Part shown: positions 11,439 to 23,833 of the stretch, piece by piece
How the letters are laid out: every line of letters begins with the position of its first letter
Position numbering within the stretch: the stretch's first letter is position 1
Assembly (NCBI RefSeq): GCF_937616625.2
Contig: NC_065574.1
Span: 12,154,501-12,218,500 of the forward strand
Length of the DNA: 64,000 nucleotides
Origin: Mercurialis annua
Lineage: Eukaryota > Streptophyta > Magnoliopsida > Malpighiales > Euphorbiaceae
Reading direction: 5' to 3'
Notes under the pieces: generated by a model
Databases searched by the model: none
What the model saw: only the letters and a program-made list of their open reading frames with translations
What the model was told of the DNA's origin: nothing
Program-made: the position numbers and the translations under genes

Positions 11439-11984
11439 AAAGAAAATTGCTTGAAACGGTGTCGCACAAATGGTACAATATAATAAAATAAAACAATTAG
11501 GGATAATTTTTTTTTGAAAGAAATAACAATGTTTGGGTTACCGATGAGTTATAGCTCAAATGGTTTGAGCACATGGCAACATACTGTTAGATTGTTGATT
11601 TTTTCCCAATTATTAAAAAAGATAATAACTATAGCGTATGCTTTATTTTTGTACTTTAGCATATGCTTTTTATGTTAAAATAATAAATTCAAAAAAGTAT
11701 CTGTAATATAACTATGATTAATAGTAATTTGCTATTGGATGTTATAATTTAGCATATGCTATAGTTAGTGTTAAATTTAGCACATGAGAGCATCTCCAAT
11801 AGAAAAAATTATTGCACGCAACCGTTGCGCCATGTCAATCGTGCAACTAACCAATGATGAGCTAGTCGTGTGGAAAAATTAATAATAAAAAGGTTAAATA
11901 ATAATTAAAAAAATTCATATCGCAAATGTTCATTGGCTTATTATAAATATGACATGCCACAACCAATGCATGGGATAAACACTC
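11439..11984. other. AT-rich intergenic DNA with a weak SINE-like trace
   Basis: No gene. About 11533-11620 (TAGCTCAAATGG, later GATTGTTGATTTTTTCCC) faintly resembles the A and B boxes of a decayed tRNA-derived SINE. From 11630 there are many scattered AGCATATGCT-type words, probably parts of the inverted-repeat element that follows. Confidence 0.3.
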
Positions 11985-12720
11985 CTCCAATAAAGTGCTA
12001 AAATGGAGTGCTAATGTTATAATTTAGTATTAAATCTTAAAATACAACTCTAATGCAGTGTTATACTTTGTGCTAAATTTAGCATATGTATATCATGTGC
12101 TAGATTTATCACTGACTATAGCATATGCTAAACTATAACATCCAATATAGATTTATTATTAATATAATTTTACCACAGCTATTTTTTTACATTTATTATT
12201 TGAACATTTTTTTTACTTTTCTTCATTTTAAATTTTGTATTTCTTTATAAAATTTTATAATCTCGATAAATTGATTTTTTTTAATAGTATACCATATACC
12301 AATATAATAAATAAAAAACTTATTTTTATATAATTCATCGATTTTCTTAATAACTTTATATTTTAAAAAAACTCATTTTATCAAAAAAATATTACATTAA
12401 CTTTTATCTAGAATATAATAATTAAAATAATTACCAAATAATAAAAAAATAAAATTAAAAAATAATTGTCATAATAAATAATTATAACACTTATTTTCAA
12501 CTTTTTGCATTGGAGAAAATATCAGAATGATATGCTAATTATAGCATTTTACTACTTTTTCAAGCTAAATTTTAAAAAATAGCACTTCATTGGAGATGTT
12601 ATGATATAACATATGCTATATTTAACATAAATTATAACACTGTATTAGAATTGTATTTTAAAAATTAATGCTAATTACGACATTAGCATCCCATTTTAGC
12701 ATTATATTGAAGATGCTAAA
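11985..12720. mobile_element. Inverted-repeat element (MITE-like) with about 120-bp arms
   Basis: The left arm at about 11985-12105 (GCTAAAATGGAGTGCTAATG, AATACAACTCTAATGCAGTG, GCTAAATTTAGCATATG) matches the reverse complement of about 12600-12720 (GCTAAAATGGGATGCTAATG, AATACAATTCTAATACAGTG). Between them lies A/T-rich filler. The edges and target duplication are not resolved. The nearby GAGCATCTCCAATAG and TTGGAGATG phrases are typical of plant MITE ends. Confidence 0.5.
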
Positions 12721-12914
12721 GCTGTAAAAGTTTGAATAGTGCTAAAAATGGTCAAGAAAAATAAATTTGCTCTCTGAAAAAGGTGCAAGAATGAACCTGA
12801 TTTATTGTGCATATCTCTTGTTAAACACCTCATGTATTTCAGATTTCAAAAATGATTCTAACGTCTTGAAAATGCATCAAAAAGATAAAAAAGCTCTAGC
12901 AACAAACGAGATAA

Positions 12915-13587
12915 CGATTAGTGACGGATGAGATGCCGATGTTTCAACAATATACTGATTGTTTAGCGACGGACTTAAAAATATAATTATTTTTAAATTT
13001 TAAAAAATATTTTTTTTGTTAAATAGTAATAGTTATTCATATTATCTATTATTTAATATCATTTTTGATATTTTCGTATATCATTTTCGAGATTTTTATA
13101 AACTTTCCAGTAGATTATCCATCGTATAATTGCTCATATCCAACACTCGTTTAACTATGAAGATCTCCATATTTTACTTCATCTTAATAAATTTAAATTA
13201 TTGTTTTACATCTATATACATTATATTTAACTTATGACTAAAAATAACAAATAATTACTCCCGCACTTTTAAATAATTGTTTTTCAAATAATTTTTTTAA
13301 TTTTATTTTATAATAATTTTTTTAAAAAGTAATTAGCGACAAAATTCGTCGCTACTTTTCGGCCAAAATTTTAGGCGCCCCGTTTTCCTCCAAATTATTG
13401 ATAGATTCGTCGCTTAAATCTGTCGTCGGTAATTTTTGGCGCCTCGCTTTTCAGATTCTGTCCCTAACATGTCTATAAATTAGCGACAGAAAAATCTGTC
13501 GCTAAATCTGTCACTAGTTGCTGATTTAGCGACGGATTTATGATCTGTCTCCAAAATTAGTCGGTGATTCGTAGTTTTCTAATAGTG
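12915..13587. mobile_element. CACTA (EnSpm) transposon remnant, one end preserved
   Basis: The right end reads AGTTTTCTAATAGTG, the complement of a CACTATTAGAAAACT terminus. Inside it are clustered subterminal motifs such as ATTAGCGACAGAAAAATCTG, TTAGCGACGGATTTA and GTCGCTAAATCTGTC, the hallmark of plant CACTA elements. Similar motifs recur at 12918-12980. I see no matching CACTA start on the left, so that end is lost or deleted. There is no transposase ORF. Confidence 0.6.
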
Positions 13588-15102
13588 ATGCATCAAACTA
13601 ATAAAACGAACATATTGTACTAAGCAAGCATTCAATCCTGAATTTCTAACAAATAAAAAGTAATATTGATTTTTATACTAATTGCATGTGTAAAGCCTAA
13701 AACCGGATGTATAAGTGAGATTGATTTTATTAATATACCATCTTCAGAGCTTAATCAACTCCTATTACATTTTCATGACAATCTTATGATTTTTATGTGT
13801 TTGATTGATATGAAATCAACTAACCTTTATTAGTTGAGAATGCAAATTCTCGGTTTAAATCATGTTGAACTTGAATATGGACATACATTCAAAGCATAAG
13901 AGAAAATTATCAACATACTTATTAAGCAGATTATATATATAAGGCAAAAAATATTTTTAAATCTCAAGTTTATTAGATTTTCGGTCTAGAATGTTTTTCT
14001 GAAAATATAGAAAGCAACATATGCAAAAACTTCAGGAAATAGATTTTGAACCTTCATAGAAATATGTGGAAAAAATATAGGATTGAATTGAAGTTGGATT
14101 GGGGTCAAAACAATAAAAATAAACTTCGGGATAGGGTGGTGTTGATGCCTCGATACACTAGTGTCAAGGCCATTTCGAGTTGAATAGTGGATATTTTTGT
14201 GAATTTTCGGTCTCTAGTTAATTTTTTTTTTATGAAAAATGCAACAAAAGTAGATAATTTATGATCCGAGTATCTTTTATCATTAACAAACAACACAAAA
14301 AACCAAATTTAGGGCAAAATGGATCTAAATGTTAGTATTATGTGCATTAGGGCCATTTGATCATGTGCATTTGTATAAACTAATCCACATGGCAATGATA
14401 TATATGTTTTATCTGAATAAGTGTTAAGTGTTAAAAATATGGGTGACATATTCTTTCATACAGGTGATCTAAATACTAGTTCTCGATTTATTGATCATAT
14501 GAATAAGGCATCACATTATTCAAGATCGTGACTTTTTGTGATTCTCTGGATTAGTATGAGTTACTAAGAGTGGAGGTAGCGAGTCTCATGCTACTTGAGA
14601 AAGATCAAAATAAACATGTGGGCACCCAATAGTTGAGTAGGTGGAACAGTGACACTATATGACATATACTTGGGATTTCAACTAAGTTAATATATCATCA
14701 TCTAGTTCATGATTGTATGTATAACTTCTTTGACTTGCGATAACACGGTTATCTGGTATATAGGTGATTAGAGTTTGACACTCTTTATACCTAGATCTTT
14801 CATGAGCTCGGGTTGCTGGATGTGTTGGTTCTAGTTAGTTGTATATAGAGATAGGTGATCACCCCAGAGAGGATTCATCACTCCAGTTGAGTGAGAATAA
14901 GATTTTATGTCATCTCGAATTGTTCTTGATGAATAAATTCATAGTATGAAGAATGTGACTTGTTTAGAAGGAGTCCTAACATTAAAAAGGAATTTCTAAT
15001 ATAAGTCATATTTAAAATTGAGAAATGAGATCATATGATCAAGACATTCGTTTTACTAACCGTGACACTAGTCAAGATCAGAATCTTATAATGCAATTAA
15101 AT
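13588..15102. other. Unclassified repetitive-looking non-coding DNA
   Basis: No ORF of interest. The sequence at about 13684-13740 (TATAAGTGAGATTGATTT) recurs inverted at about 33236-33285 beside a similar AAACC/GGTTT phrase, so this is probably debris of a dispersed, LTR-retrotransposon-like family. I cannot identify ends. Confidence 0.35.
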
Positions 15103-15482
15103 AGGCCTAATGGTAAGAAAAACCTAAACCTTTACGACTTGTTGTAATTTTATCCAAACCTTTTAATTTTTGCAATAATATCCAAATTGCATTTTTTGTT
15201 GCAATAATATCCAAATTGCATTTTTTATAGCAATAATAGTCAAATTGATGGCTAAACTTGTTGTTTTCAATTAAGATATTAGGCTATTATTATTCTTTTG
15301 ATACATAATAATATAGTAGAAGTCCCAAGAAATGATAAAAAATTCAAAAAAAATCACATAAAAAGTGCAATATGGCTATTATTGCAACAAAATTATGCAA
15401 TTTGGATATTATTGCAAAAATTAAAAGGTTTGGATAAAATTGCAACAAGTCGTAAATGTTTTGGTTTTTTTGCCATTAAGCC
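15103..15482. mobile_element. TIR MITE, 380 bp
   Basis: Near-perfect inverted arms of over 90 bp: left GGCCTAATGGTAAGAAAAAC ... TTTACGACTTGTTGTAATTT, right (reversed) GGCTTAATGGCAAAAAAACC ... TTTACGACTTGTTGCAATTT, continuing through AATAATATCCAAATTGCA. TTAAAT flanks both ends (15097-15102 and 15483-15488). The 62-codon ORF inside is arm sequence, not a gene. Confidence 0.75.
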
Positions 15483-15592
15483 TTAAATGTAAGCTAATCA
15501 TGAACATTGGTTCATTAAAATGGATCATCATTCATTTCTATTTGGATAGCTGTGATATGTAATGCTAGACGTCACTCATGATTTATAATAAT

Positions 15593-17944
15593 TGTAATAC
15601 CCCAAAATAATTAATTAGCTAATTGGACCACGTGTTCAGTTTTAACTCCCCCGAGTGGCGAAATCGGAAAGATTTCTGATAAAAGTAAAGTAAATAAATT
15701 TCAAGTAGGTCGGTTTGGGGAAATTAATTATGAGGAAATTAAGGTTATATTTCAATTCTAAAGTTAGAATTGGAATTAAAAGGAAAAATGGCAAGGAAAG
15801 TCCAAAATAAAGTATAGGGACCAAAGTGGTAATTTAGCCACTTTGTGTCGAAAATGGAAATTTGTAGGTTTTGACGGGAAAGTATTAATATCGAGTTTCG
15901 TATTATTTATTGGATATAAATAATACGTATAAGTCATAATAAAAGAATTTAACGATTTAGTTATGGACTAAATCGTATTAAAGAAAAGTTTAAAGGATAA
16001 ATTATAATAAACAAAATGAACAAGGACCAAAGTGATATTTTTACCCAAAACATAAAATGAATATGAATCATAAGGAACATAAGCATCTGGAGAAGGCGAG
16101 AGAAAATTCGATCGATACCGTCGTTTCATTGCCGTTTCTCCGTTCGACGTCCGATTCGAGCGATTTTCGCGGCGATTTCTTCGGAATTGAAAGGTCTATC
16201 GTCTCCGGGCATTAAATTGAGGTAAGAGGTCGAGAATTATGGTTGAAATTTGAGTTTAGTGGGTTGTTTTAATAAAATAGCGCATTGATAGCGAATTTGA
16301 CGTTTTGATGTTATTATGGCGTTTTTTAAGAAACCGAGATGCGGGTTTTGTATAGTTGAATGTATATCACATCGGGATGGTTGAAAAGCCCCGGAAAACG
16401 ACTTTCATCGTGCACCACGGGTGTGCGTTCGCACACATTGAGTGTGCGTTCGCACACTCTTTAAATTTTAGAACGCACACTACTCAAAACTTGTCAGATT
16501 CAAAATTCCAACGGTCAGTTTATAGATTTGCCTCTTAGGAACGCCTCTGTCAAATTTCATCTTGATCCAACGGTTCAATTGGGAGAGATCGTCGTTTTAC
16601 TAAATAGTGTCAGTGTGCAGGCAGCACTTGCGCATTGTCCTGAAAATTCCTTGAAACTTCATCGGAATGAAACTAAACCCTAAAACTTAGAAGTATTATA
16701 CGTGTAAAAGTACGAGTTTCACGTCTAACTATTAAACAATTTGTCAGACGTGTCAGCAAGTAGTGGGGTCAGTAGACGCGGACTAGCGAGAGCGTACTAT
16801 CAGATCGACCACATCATTACTTGGATAGCGGTCACAGTGAGTTGCACTTTACTTTCGTGTATTATATATATATTAAAGTTATTTTATATAGATATATATA
16901 TCTACTGTTTATACGCATCGCATGTTATATGATTTGATTAAATGTTATATGTTTTCTTAAGTTTTATATACGAGAACTAGTATGCGATCCGAAGAAACTA
17001 GCTACCTATTGGGTGTCAATAGGCCGTGTGATCACCAGTATCGAGTCGGTCTAGTGTGTTTGCATTTGAAAAATAATTTGATATGTATGGCATGATTTGA
17101 ATATGAATTTCGAAGTTGGATATTGAATTCGATACGAGTGAGCACTCGGCTACGGTGTAGTCTGGAGTCCCCGTATCTAGTGAGTTGGACTCACACTTTG
17201 GGATTAAGAGATAGGTCACGATCGATGGGTAGAGTGTGAGCACTCCCGGGTCGGACTATCTGAATTAGTATGATTTGATTATTCGAAAGTTATGTCGCAT
17301 GCTAGGATATTAGTTTCATACGGATCAAATACCTGTTTATATATTTTATATTATTGTTTTCTTGAAATGTGATGCTATGTTTTTATGTTAATACCGTTAG
17401 TAAATGCAAACTCAGTCAGTATTTTCCCAAATACTGACCCCTCACCTTTGATGTCTTTCAGGTGCTTAGTTTGTGGACTTAGCTAGAAGCCAATTTTGAA
17501 GTCCAGAAGTCAGCTGTGTATGTATAGCTTTCTGACTTCTGTGAATGCTGCAGTAGTGGTCCCGCGTTGACAGAGTTATGGTCTAGACAGCAGTACATTT
17601 TGAGTGTACATATTACTTGCTGTCTTGTTTATATTTTTGTAGGCTACGTGTATTATATGTGGTTCACGGCCCCAGATGCCGGTGACATGTTCTGAGACAC
17701 TAACTGATGTATATAGTACCGCGAGGCCAGTTCGTACAGGGTACGGTAACTAGACCCCGCAAGGTTTTAAACAGTTAGTGTAAATGGTTGTGTATATATG
17801 TTATGTATATTTGCTTCTGTTGTTTATTGTTATTCGTTTATTAATTGCGAAAAATTAATAGTGAATTCAGGCTTGCTACGGGTTCCGGAGCTACCACTCC
17901 CGTTCCCTAGCGCCGGTTGCGGCTTAATATTTTGGGTCCTGACA
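15593..17944 (+). mobile_element. Solo LTR, copy A (2352 bp), same family as copy B
   Basis: The sequence starts TGTAATACCCC and ends TTTGGGTCCTGACA, so it has TG...CA ends. It is flanked by a perfect 5-bp duplication ATAAT (15588-15592 and 17945-17949). There is no coding region, primer-binding site or second LTR, hence a solo LTR left after LTR-LTR recombination. The end block GCTTGCTACGGGTTCCGGAG...CCCTAGCGCCGG is shared, inverted, with 18926-21138. Two hairpin-forming GTGTGCGTTCGCACAC words lie at about 16421-16460. The length suggests a large plant retrotransposon, probably Ty3/Gypsy type, which is inference. Confidence 0.82.
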
Positions 17945-17949
17945 ATAAT

Positions 17950-18920
17950 TAATAATTAAATGAGATTTTTTGTCATTAAAAATAAGAAATGCATTTCTTA
18001 TATATCTCATTGCCATCTAAACATGAACCTAATTAGTCACACACAATAGGCATGCACCGATTGTTTTATAAGGATCGAATTTGAATAAGACCCTATCATG
18101 TCTTAAAATTTGGTCTAAATTGATAACTAAATTCAATAAAAGGACTAGTTTGTAAGAGTTATAAGTTAAAGAAACCTAATTATACTTTAGCCAAAGTTAG
18201 TGGTTAGTGGATTGAATAATTAATTGGTGAAACTAATCATGATTAAGCACCAACTAAAGTTAGCAGACTTATCCAGCATGGATATGCACCAATGCATGTA
18301 GATAATGAACTAAGACAATGTGATTGTCTAAGTACACATGTTATTTCTCTAATCAACACATAAAGAGGTTATGTGTCAAATGTCATGTTAAATGCATGAC
18401 ACTTAATGCTTAAATGCTATTAAGTGTTCTAAGTTTTCTAATTGTGTGACGCTTAACACATGATGTATCTTAATTAAGGAGAGAGTAGAGATGTCTCTAC
18501 ATACTCTATTAACTCATGTCTATATTATGATATATGAAAATATGGAAGGTCAATCAGTCTTTTGATTAATCATGAAGCTTTGATCATGTTGATGAATCAA
18601 AGAAAAATGCTCATGTTCATGCTCTTGGTAAATGCTTGAAGAAGTTCATTTAAAAGTAAACTTGAAGGAGTTCAAGTATGAATATTTTTAGAAGAGTTCA
18701 AGTAAGAGTATACTTAAAGGAGTTCAAGTGAAAAGGTTACTTGAAGGAGGTCAAGTACAAGATTTGCACATACTTGCATGTTCATCAATCACGCAAAGAA
18801 AAAACCTAGCAAAGTTTTCAAACAGCCAAGCAAGAAGTTGATCAAGCGAGAGATGAGCTTTGGATTTATCAAAAGAGGAACTCAGTTGCTCACTTTAGTG
18901 GCAAGGATTCAATCAGAAGC
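17950..18920. other. Non-coding stretch between the two solo LTRs
   Basis: No gene. About 18640-18765 is a degenerate direct repeat of a roughly 30-bp unit built around GAAGGAGTTCAAGTA (four to five copies). Such repeats occur in LTRs of some plant retrotransposons, so this may be older element debris into which LTR B inserted. Identity not established. Confidence 0.35.
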
Positions 18921-18925
18921 ATACT

Positions 18926-21138
18926 TGTCACGACCCAATCTCATGGGCCGAGACCGGCGCTAGGGAACGGGAGTGGTAATTCCGGAACCCGTAGCAAGCC
19001 TAACGTTCTATCGATAATTCAAAAGTGATTCAACGATATGCATGGCAATTATACATACGTGTCATGTCAAAAACGATTAAACGATAATGCGCATTTATAT
19101 AATTTATCGTTAAACATTTAAAATATCAGAGTACGAAAGCATTAAAACTTTAATTACTACACGTAACACTAGGACATTTGTCTATTGCAGCCTTACGATC
19201 AAAATACTTGTCTCTGTACATACTTCCAAAAATGGTAGACTTCTGAAAGAAGAATAGAAGTCAGACTGTTAAAAAATATTACTTCTCTCCTGAAATGTAA
19301 ACATGTGTGGGATCAGTATATGTGAATATACTGAGTGAGTTTGCATAGTTACTAATAAGCATTTAAATAAAACATAAAATCGATAATGTAAACGATTCGA
19401 TCAAATGCAGCCAAGTAACTGATACGGATGAAACCCTATTCTCCAACTGTCTATCGATATATGATAATAACGATAATAATCGATTTGATCGATCCAATTG
19501 GTAGGGTCCCGAGATAATTCGACCGAGTTCAACCTCTACCGTCACTTTATCCCAAGTTGTGGGTCCCAAGATAGTTCGACCGAGTTAAACCTATTGGATA
19601 CGGGTCCCGAGATAGTTCAACCGAGTTAAACCTCGTATCCAATTCGATATATATTCCAACTTCGATACGATACAATATTCGATGTTCGATACTCGATATT
19701 ATGGGCCTTTTTTATAATTTCTCAAATCAAAACTAGTGATCACGCAGTCCTATTACCGTCTAATAGGAAGGCACGTTTATTGTATCTATACTGGTTTCAA
19801 ATTCAAGTATGAATGCAATTCCATATAAACATTCACGATATAAGCTAATGCGATGTAAATAAATGATATAAAGCATTTACGATATAAAAACGATATATTT
19901 TTTAAATACTTCAAAAGTAAACAAACAAACTCATAGATCGTGCTATTACCAGCAAAAGCAAAGCAAACTTTTCGATCAGGTTCCTGGAGCTCCGGGTCCA
20001 GTAGCTGGATGATTCACCGGATCTATAACGATATTAGATAAACTCAAATCAGGAACCTATTCTAGAATTGATTTTAGACTCAAGACACAACGAAACTTAA
20101 AACATAATCCTGCCGTGCTTCAAACGTATCCATAACTCTTTATTGTTTCCCGATACTTCTCGATTCAATTCTCAATTTAGAATATAGGGTTTCTTAATAA
20201 AACCAATTGATAACCATATTCTATCTCAATCAAAACTACTAGTCACATTTCACTCGTTTAACGTCCGAATTTTGCATTTTCGGAGTCCGGAAGTCGATGT
20301 CGGGTTAAGGGATCATCAGATATGGCTTCGAAACGTCATTCCCTTCAAAAAGGGGGAGGTGCACGTCGTGCCCCACCGTGGGCACGAACCCAGCCGCTGT
20401 AAACGGTCATTCTGACCTCAAAACTCGACATTAAAACACCCAAAATCAATAGATTCATCAAAACATAAATCAAGCTAGTCGGAAACGTAAGAAAAAAGCT
20501 CAAAACGAGTTCAAAACGATTAAACGATACGATACGCGTTTAACCTATCGTTTCAAATCAATATACCTCTGAATTCACTCAAACGAAATCCAAAACGACA
20601 AACTTACCTTAATCTCCTCAGCGATACGAAGAATTAGAGACGAAAAGCTCGCATAACGGATCAAAACGGTGATCCGACGGCGAGGCGACGATGATCGTGA
20701 GTTTAGGCTAAGGAAAAGAAATCTTCTTCTTTCTCTCTTCTGGAAACTTATTTTAGGATGAGGAATGAATTCCTTAAGTGGTAAGGATTTACTAAATATC
20801 ATGGTCAATTTACACTTTGGCCCCTTAACTCTTTATAATTACGATTTAACCTAAAAACACGCCCGCGTCCGAATTTTAAACGATCTCCGATCAATACAAA
20901 ACTTTTACCAAAAATATTATAAATTATTCTAAGAACTTTGGCGGAATAATTATCGTCACAGGATTTATATTTTATTTTATATTAATTTTCTCGATTATCT
21001 CTAAATCCCGACAAATCCGCTTAATAAATACTGTTCCAAATTTCTAATATTATTAAATTAAATCCACTTTGATTTAATTTATCGAAATTATTGACACGTG
21101 GCACGATTTAATTATTTTAAAATATTCGGGGTATTACA
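18926..21138 (-). mobile_element. Solo LTR, copy B (2213 bp), inverted relative to copy A
   Basis: On the plus strand it runs TGTCACGACCC ... GGGGTATTACA; reversed it starts TGTAATACCCC like copy A. It is flanked by a perfect 5-bp duplication ATACT (18921-18925 and 21139-21143). The shared terminal block (CCGGCGCTAGGGAACGGGAG, CCGGAACCCGTAGCAAGC) ties it to 15593-17944. Inside, a module GGGTCCCGAGATAGTTC...CCGAGTTAAACC recurs three times (starts 19504, 19561, 19602), whereas copy A shows no such triplication. No coding capacity. Confidence 0.82.
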
Positions 21139-21143
21139 ATACT

Positions 21144-22590
21144 CGTGTGGAAGCAGTCGAGGTATCCATACTTTTTGTTCAAAGAAATATTAGAGAATTG
21201 AAAGTTGATCAAGGTGAGAGTTGAGCTTTTCTTTCTAGATGCTTGTTGCTAATAGTTGTTGATACGATGATCCGATATTTTGTTGTTGATGTGATCAACA
21301 TCCGAACTGTATAATTTTAGTTTTAAATTGAAATGTACTTTCTGGATCCTTTCCCTTTGATGCGCCTACACTAAAGGCCAAAATCATAGTTCTACGGCTT
21401 ATGAATGAAGAATGAAAAGAAGCTTAAAAATAGTAATTTAAGCAAATCCAACGATTTAAATATAAATGTATATGAATAAAAAGACTTATGCAATATTCTT
21501 GAACTGATTGGGTCCTCAGAAGTACCGTTTCGAGTCTTTGGCGTATTTTTAGTTGATCCGATTGAAGATCTAGTGCAAAACTTTGTATAGCTAGAAGTTG
21601 ATTGATTGAATGTTTATGTTTTTGATTTGATGGTTGATCCAGTAACTGGAAATCTCAAATTTCTTGGGAGCTTTTCTGATTGATAATTATGTATATATTT
21701 TTAATAACTTTTGCTCTATCCTTTAATTATGACTCATAAGGTGGTATTTTGGTTGTTTTCCACTTCAACATGAATCCAAACAGCTCAACAAATGAAAATG
21801 GTTGTTGATTGCATAAAAAATCAAAATTGATTTCAAAACATATTTGTTTTTGTATTGTTGTCCTTCTTTAATTTATCCATGTCTCGGGTCTATTAGCACA
21901 TGTTCATCTGTAAAGTTGCTTTCCACTTCAACTTCATCATCTTTGAATTCGTTGGTAAAACATTTAGCATAATTTATCACATCTGATATAGATTCTCTCT
22001 TTTTCACTTGTTGACTCACCCTCATATGTTGATTCTGATGCATTTGCAAATTTCTGTCCTAATTGTATGTCCACATTTGATACATTAAAAGTTGATTTAA
22101 AGAATGTCATTTCTTTTCCGGGTGATTTGAATGAAATACATAACGGGTACATCATGCAATCTGGTGCATTCTTTCTTAGTTACAAGTAGATTGACAAATT
22201 TCCATTGTCTGTTATTCTCATTGGTGGATAATATATTTACACTTGATATTTGATCTTCAGGCAGGTTGACATAAAGTTGATATTGAGTTGCTATGAAAGT
22301 ATTTCCAATAAACTGTTATAATCATAGTCTTATTGGACTAATATTTCTACTGGTTCAAAATTAACATACTCCATGTTTTGATTCCATCTCCCATTATAAT
22401 GAATAAATATCAAAATATTTTCCATGTCTGTATTTATCAAAAATAGAAATGAAAAATAATTAGTTAAAATAGTTAGAGTACTACAGAGTAATACTTTTTC
22501 AGATTTGTAATATATAATTTAGATTTGATTCTGATATGTAGAATGTGAAATCACTGAAGCCCATTTTCATTTCATTAAATTTTAATCAAT
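21144..22590. other. AT-rich intergenic DNA
   Basis: The first 150 bp continue the sequence interrupted by LTR B (AAGTTGATCAAG-type words occur on both sides). I see no gene, inverted-repeat element or other recognisable feature in the remainder. Confidence 0.4.
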
Positions 22591-22599
22591 CAAAGAATT

Positions 22600-22822
22600 G
22601 AGAAATTTTTAGGTAGACTTGGTCTACCACGTCATCCGTAGACCAAACCTATCACATTATGACACATCATTAAAATGATGGCAATCTTGTAATATTACTA
22701 TTCAAAGGTGTAAATAAGTAAAAAACGAATTTACAAGATTTCCATCATTTTAATGACGTGTCATAATGTGATAGGTTAGTTTACGGATGACGTAGTAAAC
22801 CGAGTCTACATAAGTATTTCTC
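22600..22822. mobile_element. MULE-like MITE, 223 bp, perfect 9-bp TSD
   Basis: The ends GAGAAAT...ATTTCTC extend as about 95-bp inverted arms (TAGACTTGGTCTACCACGTC versus TAGACTCGGTTTACTACGTC; CTATCACATTATGACACATC versus ...ACACGTC). CAAAGAATT is duplicated at 22591-22599 and 22823-22831. It is almost entirely a fold-back. Confidence 0.85.
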
Positions 22823-22831
22823 CAAAGAATT

Positions 22832-23833
22832 TCATCATTTTGAATCTTTAGAATCTTAAATCGACTTGATTTTTTTTTTAAAAATTATTTTTAAATGTAC
22901 AAGATCTGATATTAGTTAAACTTATATTCATTAAAAGCTATTTGAATTTGAAAAAAACAATAAAACGTGTAGAACTTGAAATCAACTTGATTCTGCTTTC
23001 AAATTATTTTTAATTTCAAAATCTGATTCTCTTTAAATCTGAAATAATTATTTCACATAATTTAATCAAATAGAAATCGAACACAATGTATACTCAACAT
23101 ATACATAATGTCATATAATGCTGATATTTTTATTACATTATTGATTGCAAAACACAAAAATCATCAATTAAAACTTTTAATCAATTCAGTTAAACTAATT
23201 AACTGTAAATGACAGGTAGTAACTGACGCGATCTTACCGTATTTTGACTGTGTCGATGTCGTAAGCAATGATAATGCATTAGAGGCATAAAGAGTGAACC
23301 ATTGTTGGAGCTTTAATGGCGGAAATATGATGAAGGTTGAAGATAAAGTATTTTGGTTGTTTGTTTGAAAGGAAACTCTTTCCTATCCGTGTTACACGGT
23401 TTGTTCAATAGTCTCATACATTTATATATTTTGTTTATTTGGTCCCTCTTATATTCAGTTTCATACGTATTTCATGGCGAGTGTAATGCCCGCTCATTTT
23501 CCGTCCAAAAAAAGATCTAGAAATTTAAAATAAATTAAATACATGAACGAAATAAAGACAAAAATTTAAAAAAGACCAGATAAATAAATTTTAAAAATAG
23601 GATTTGGCCTTTATTTAATTAGCTATCATAATATTAGCACATAGTGAGTTTCTTTCTCAAGTTTTACAACAATTAATGAGAAAAATCCCCCAACACAACA
23701 CAACCAAACCAAACCATATGCTTATCCTCACAAGGGAAGAAAGAAACACAGAAAATCACAAAAAATACCAAAACTAAAACACAAGATACTAGAATAAGTA
23801 AAACCCAACCTCAACATTTCTTCATCAGAATTG
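22832..23833. other. 3' flank of the MO1-like gene and AT-rich spacer
   Basis: No coding signal. The part next to 23833 should contain the 3' untranslated region and poly(A) site of the minus-strand monooxygenase gene. I see no transposon termini. Confidence 0.4.

Noticed and set aside
17016..17243. 75-codon minus-strand ORF in solo LTR A as a retroviral-type gene
   Set aside because: No Gag or Pol motifs; the surrounding 2.35 kb has TG/CA ends and a TSD typical of a solo LTR.
20575..20808. 77-codon minus-strand ORF in solo LTR B
   Set aside because: Low-complexity Arg/Ser-rich reading without homologues I recognise; not kept in the other solo LTR.
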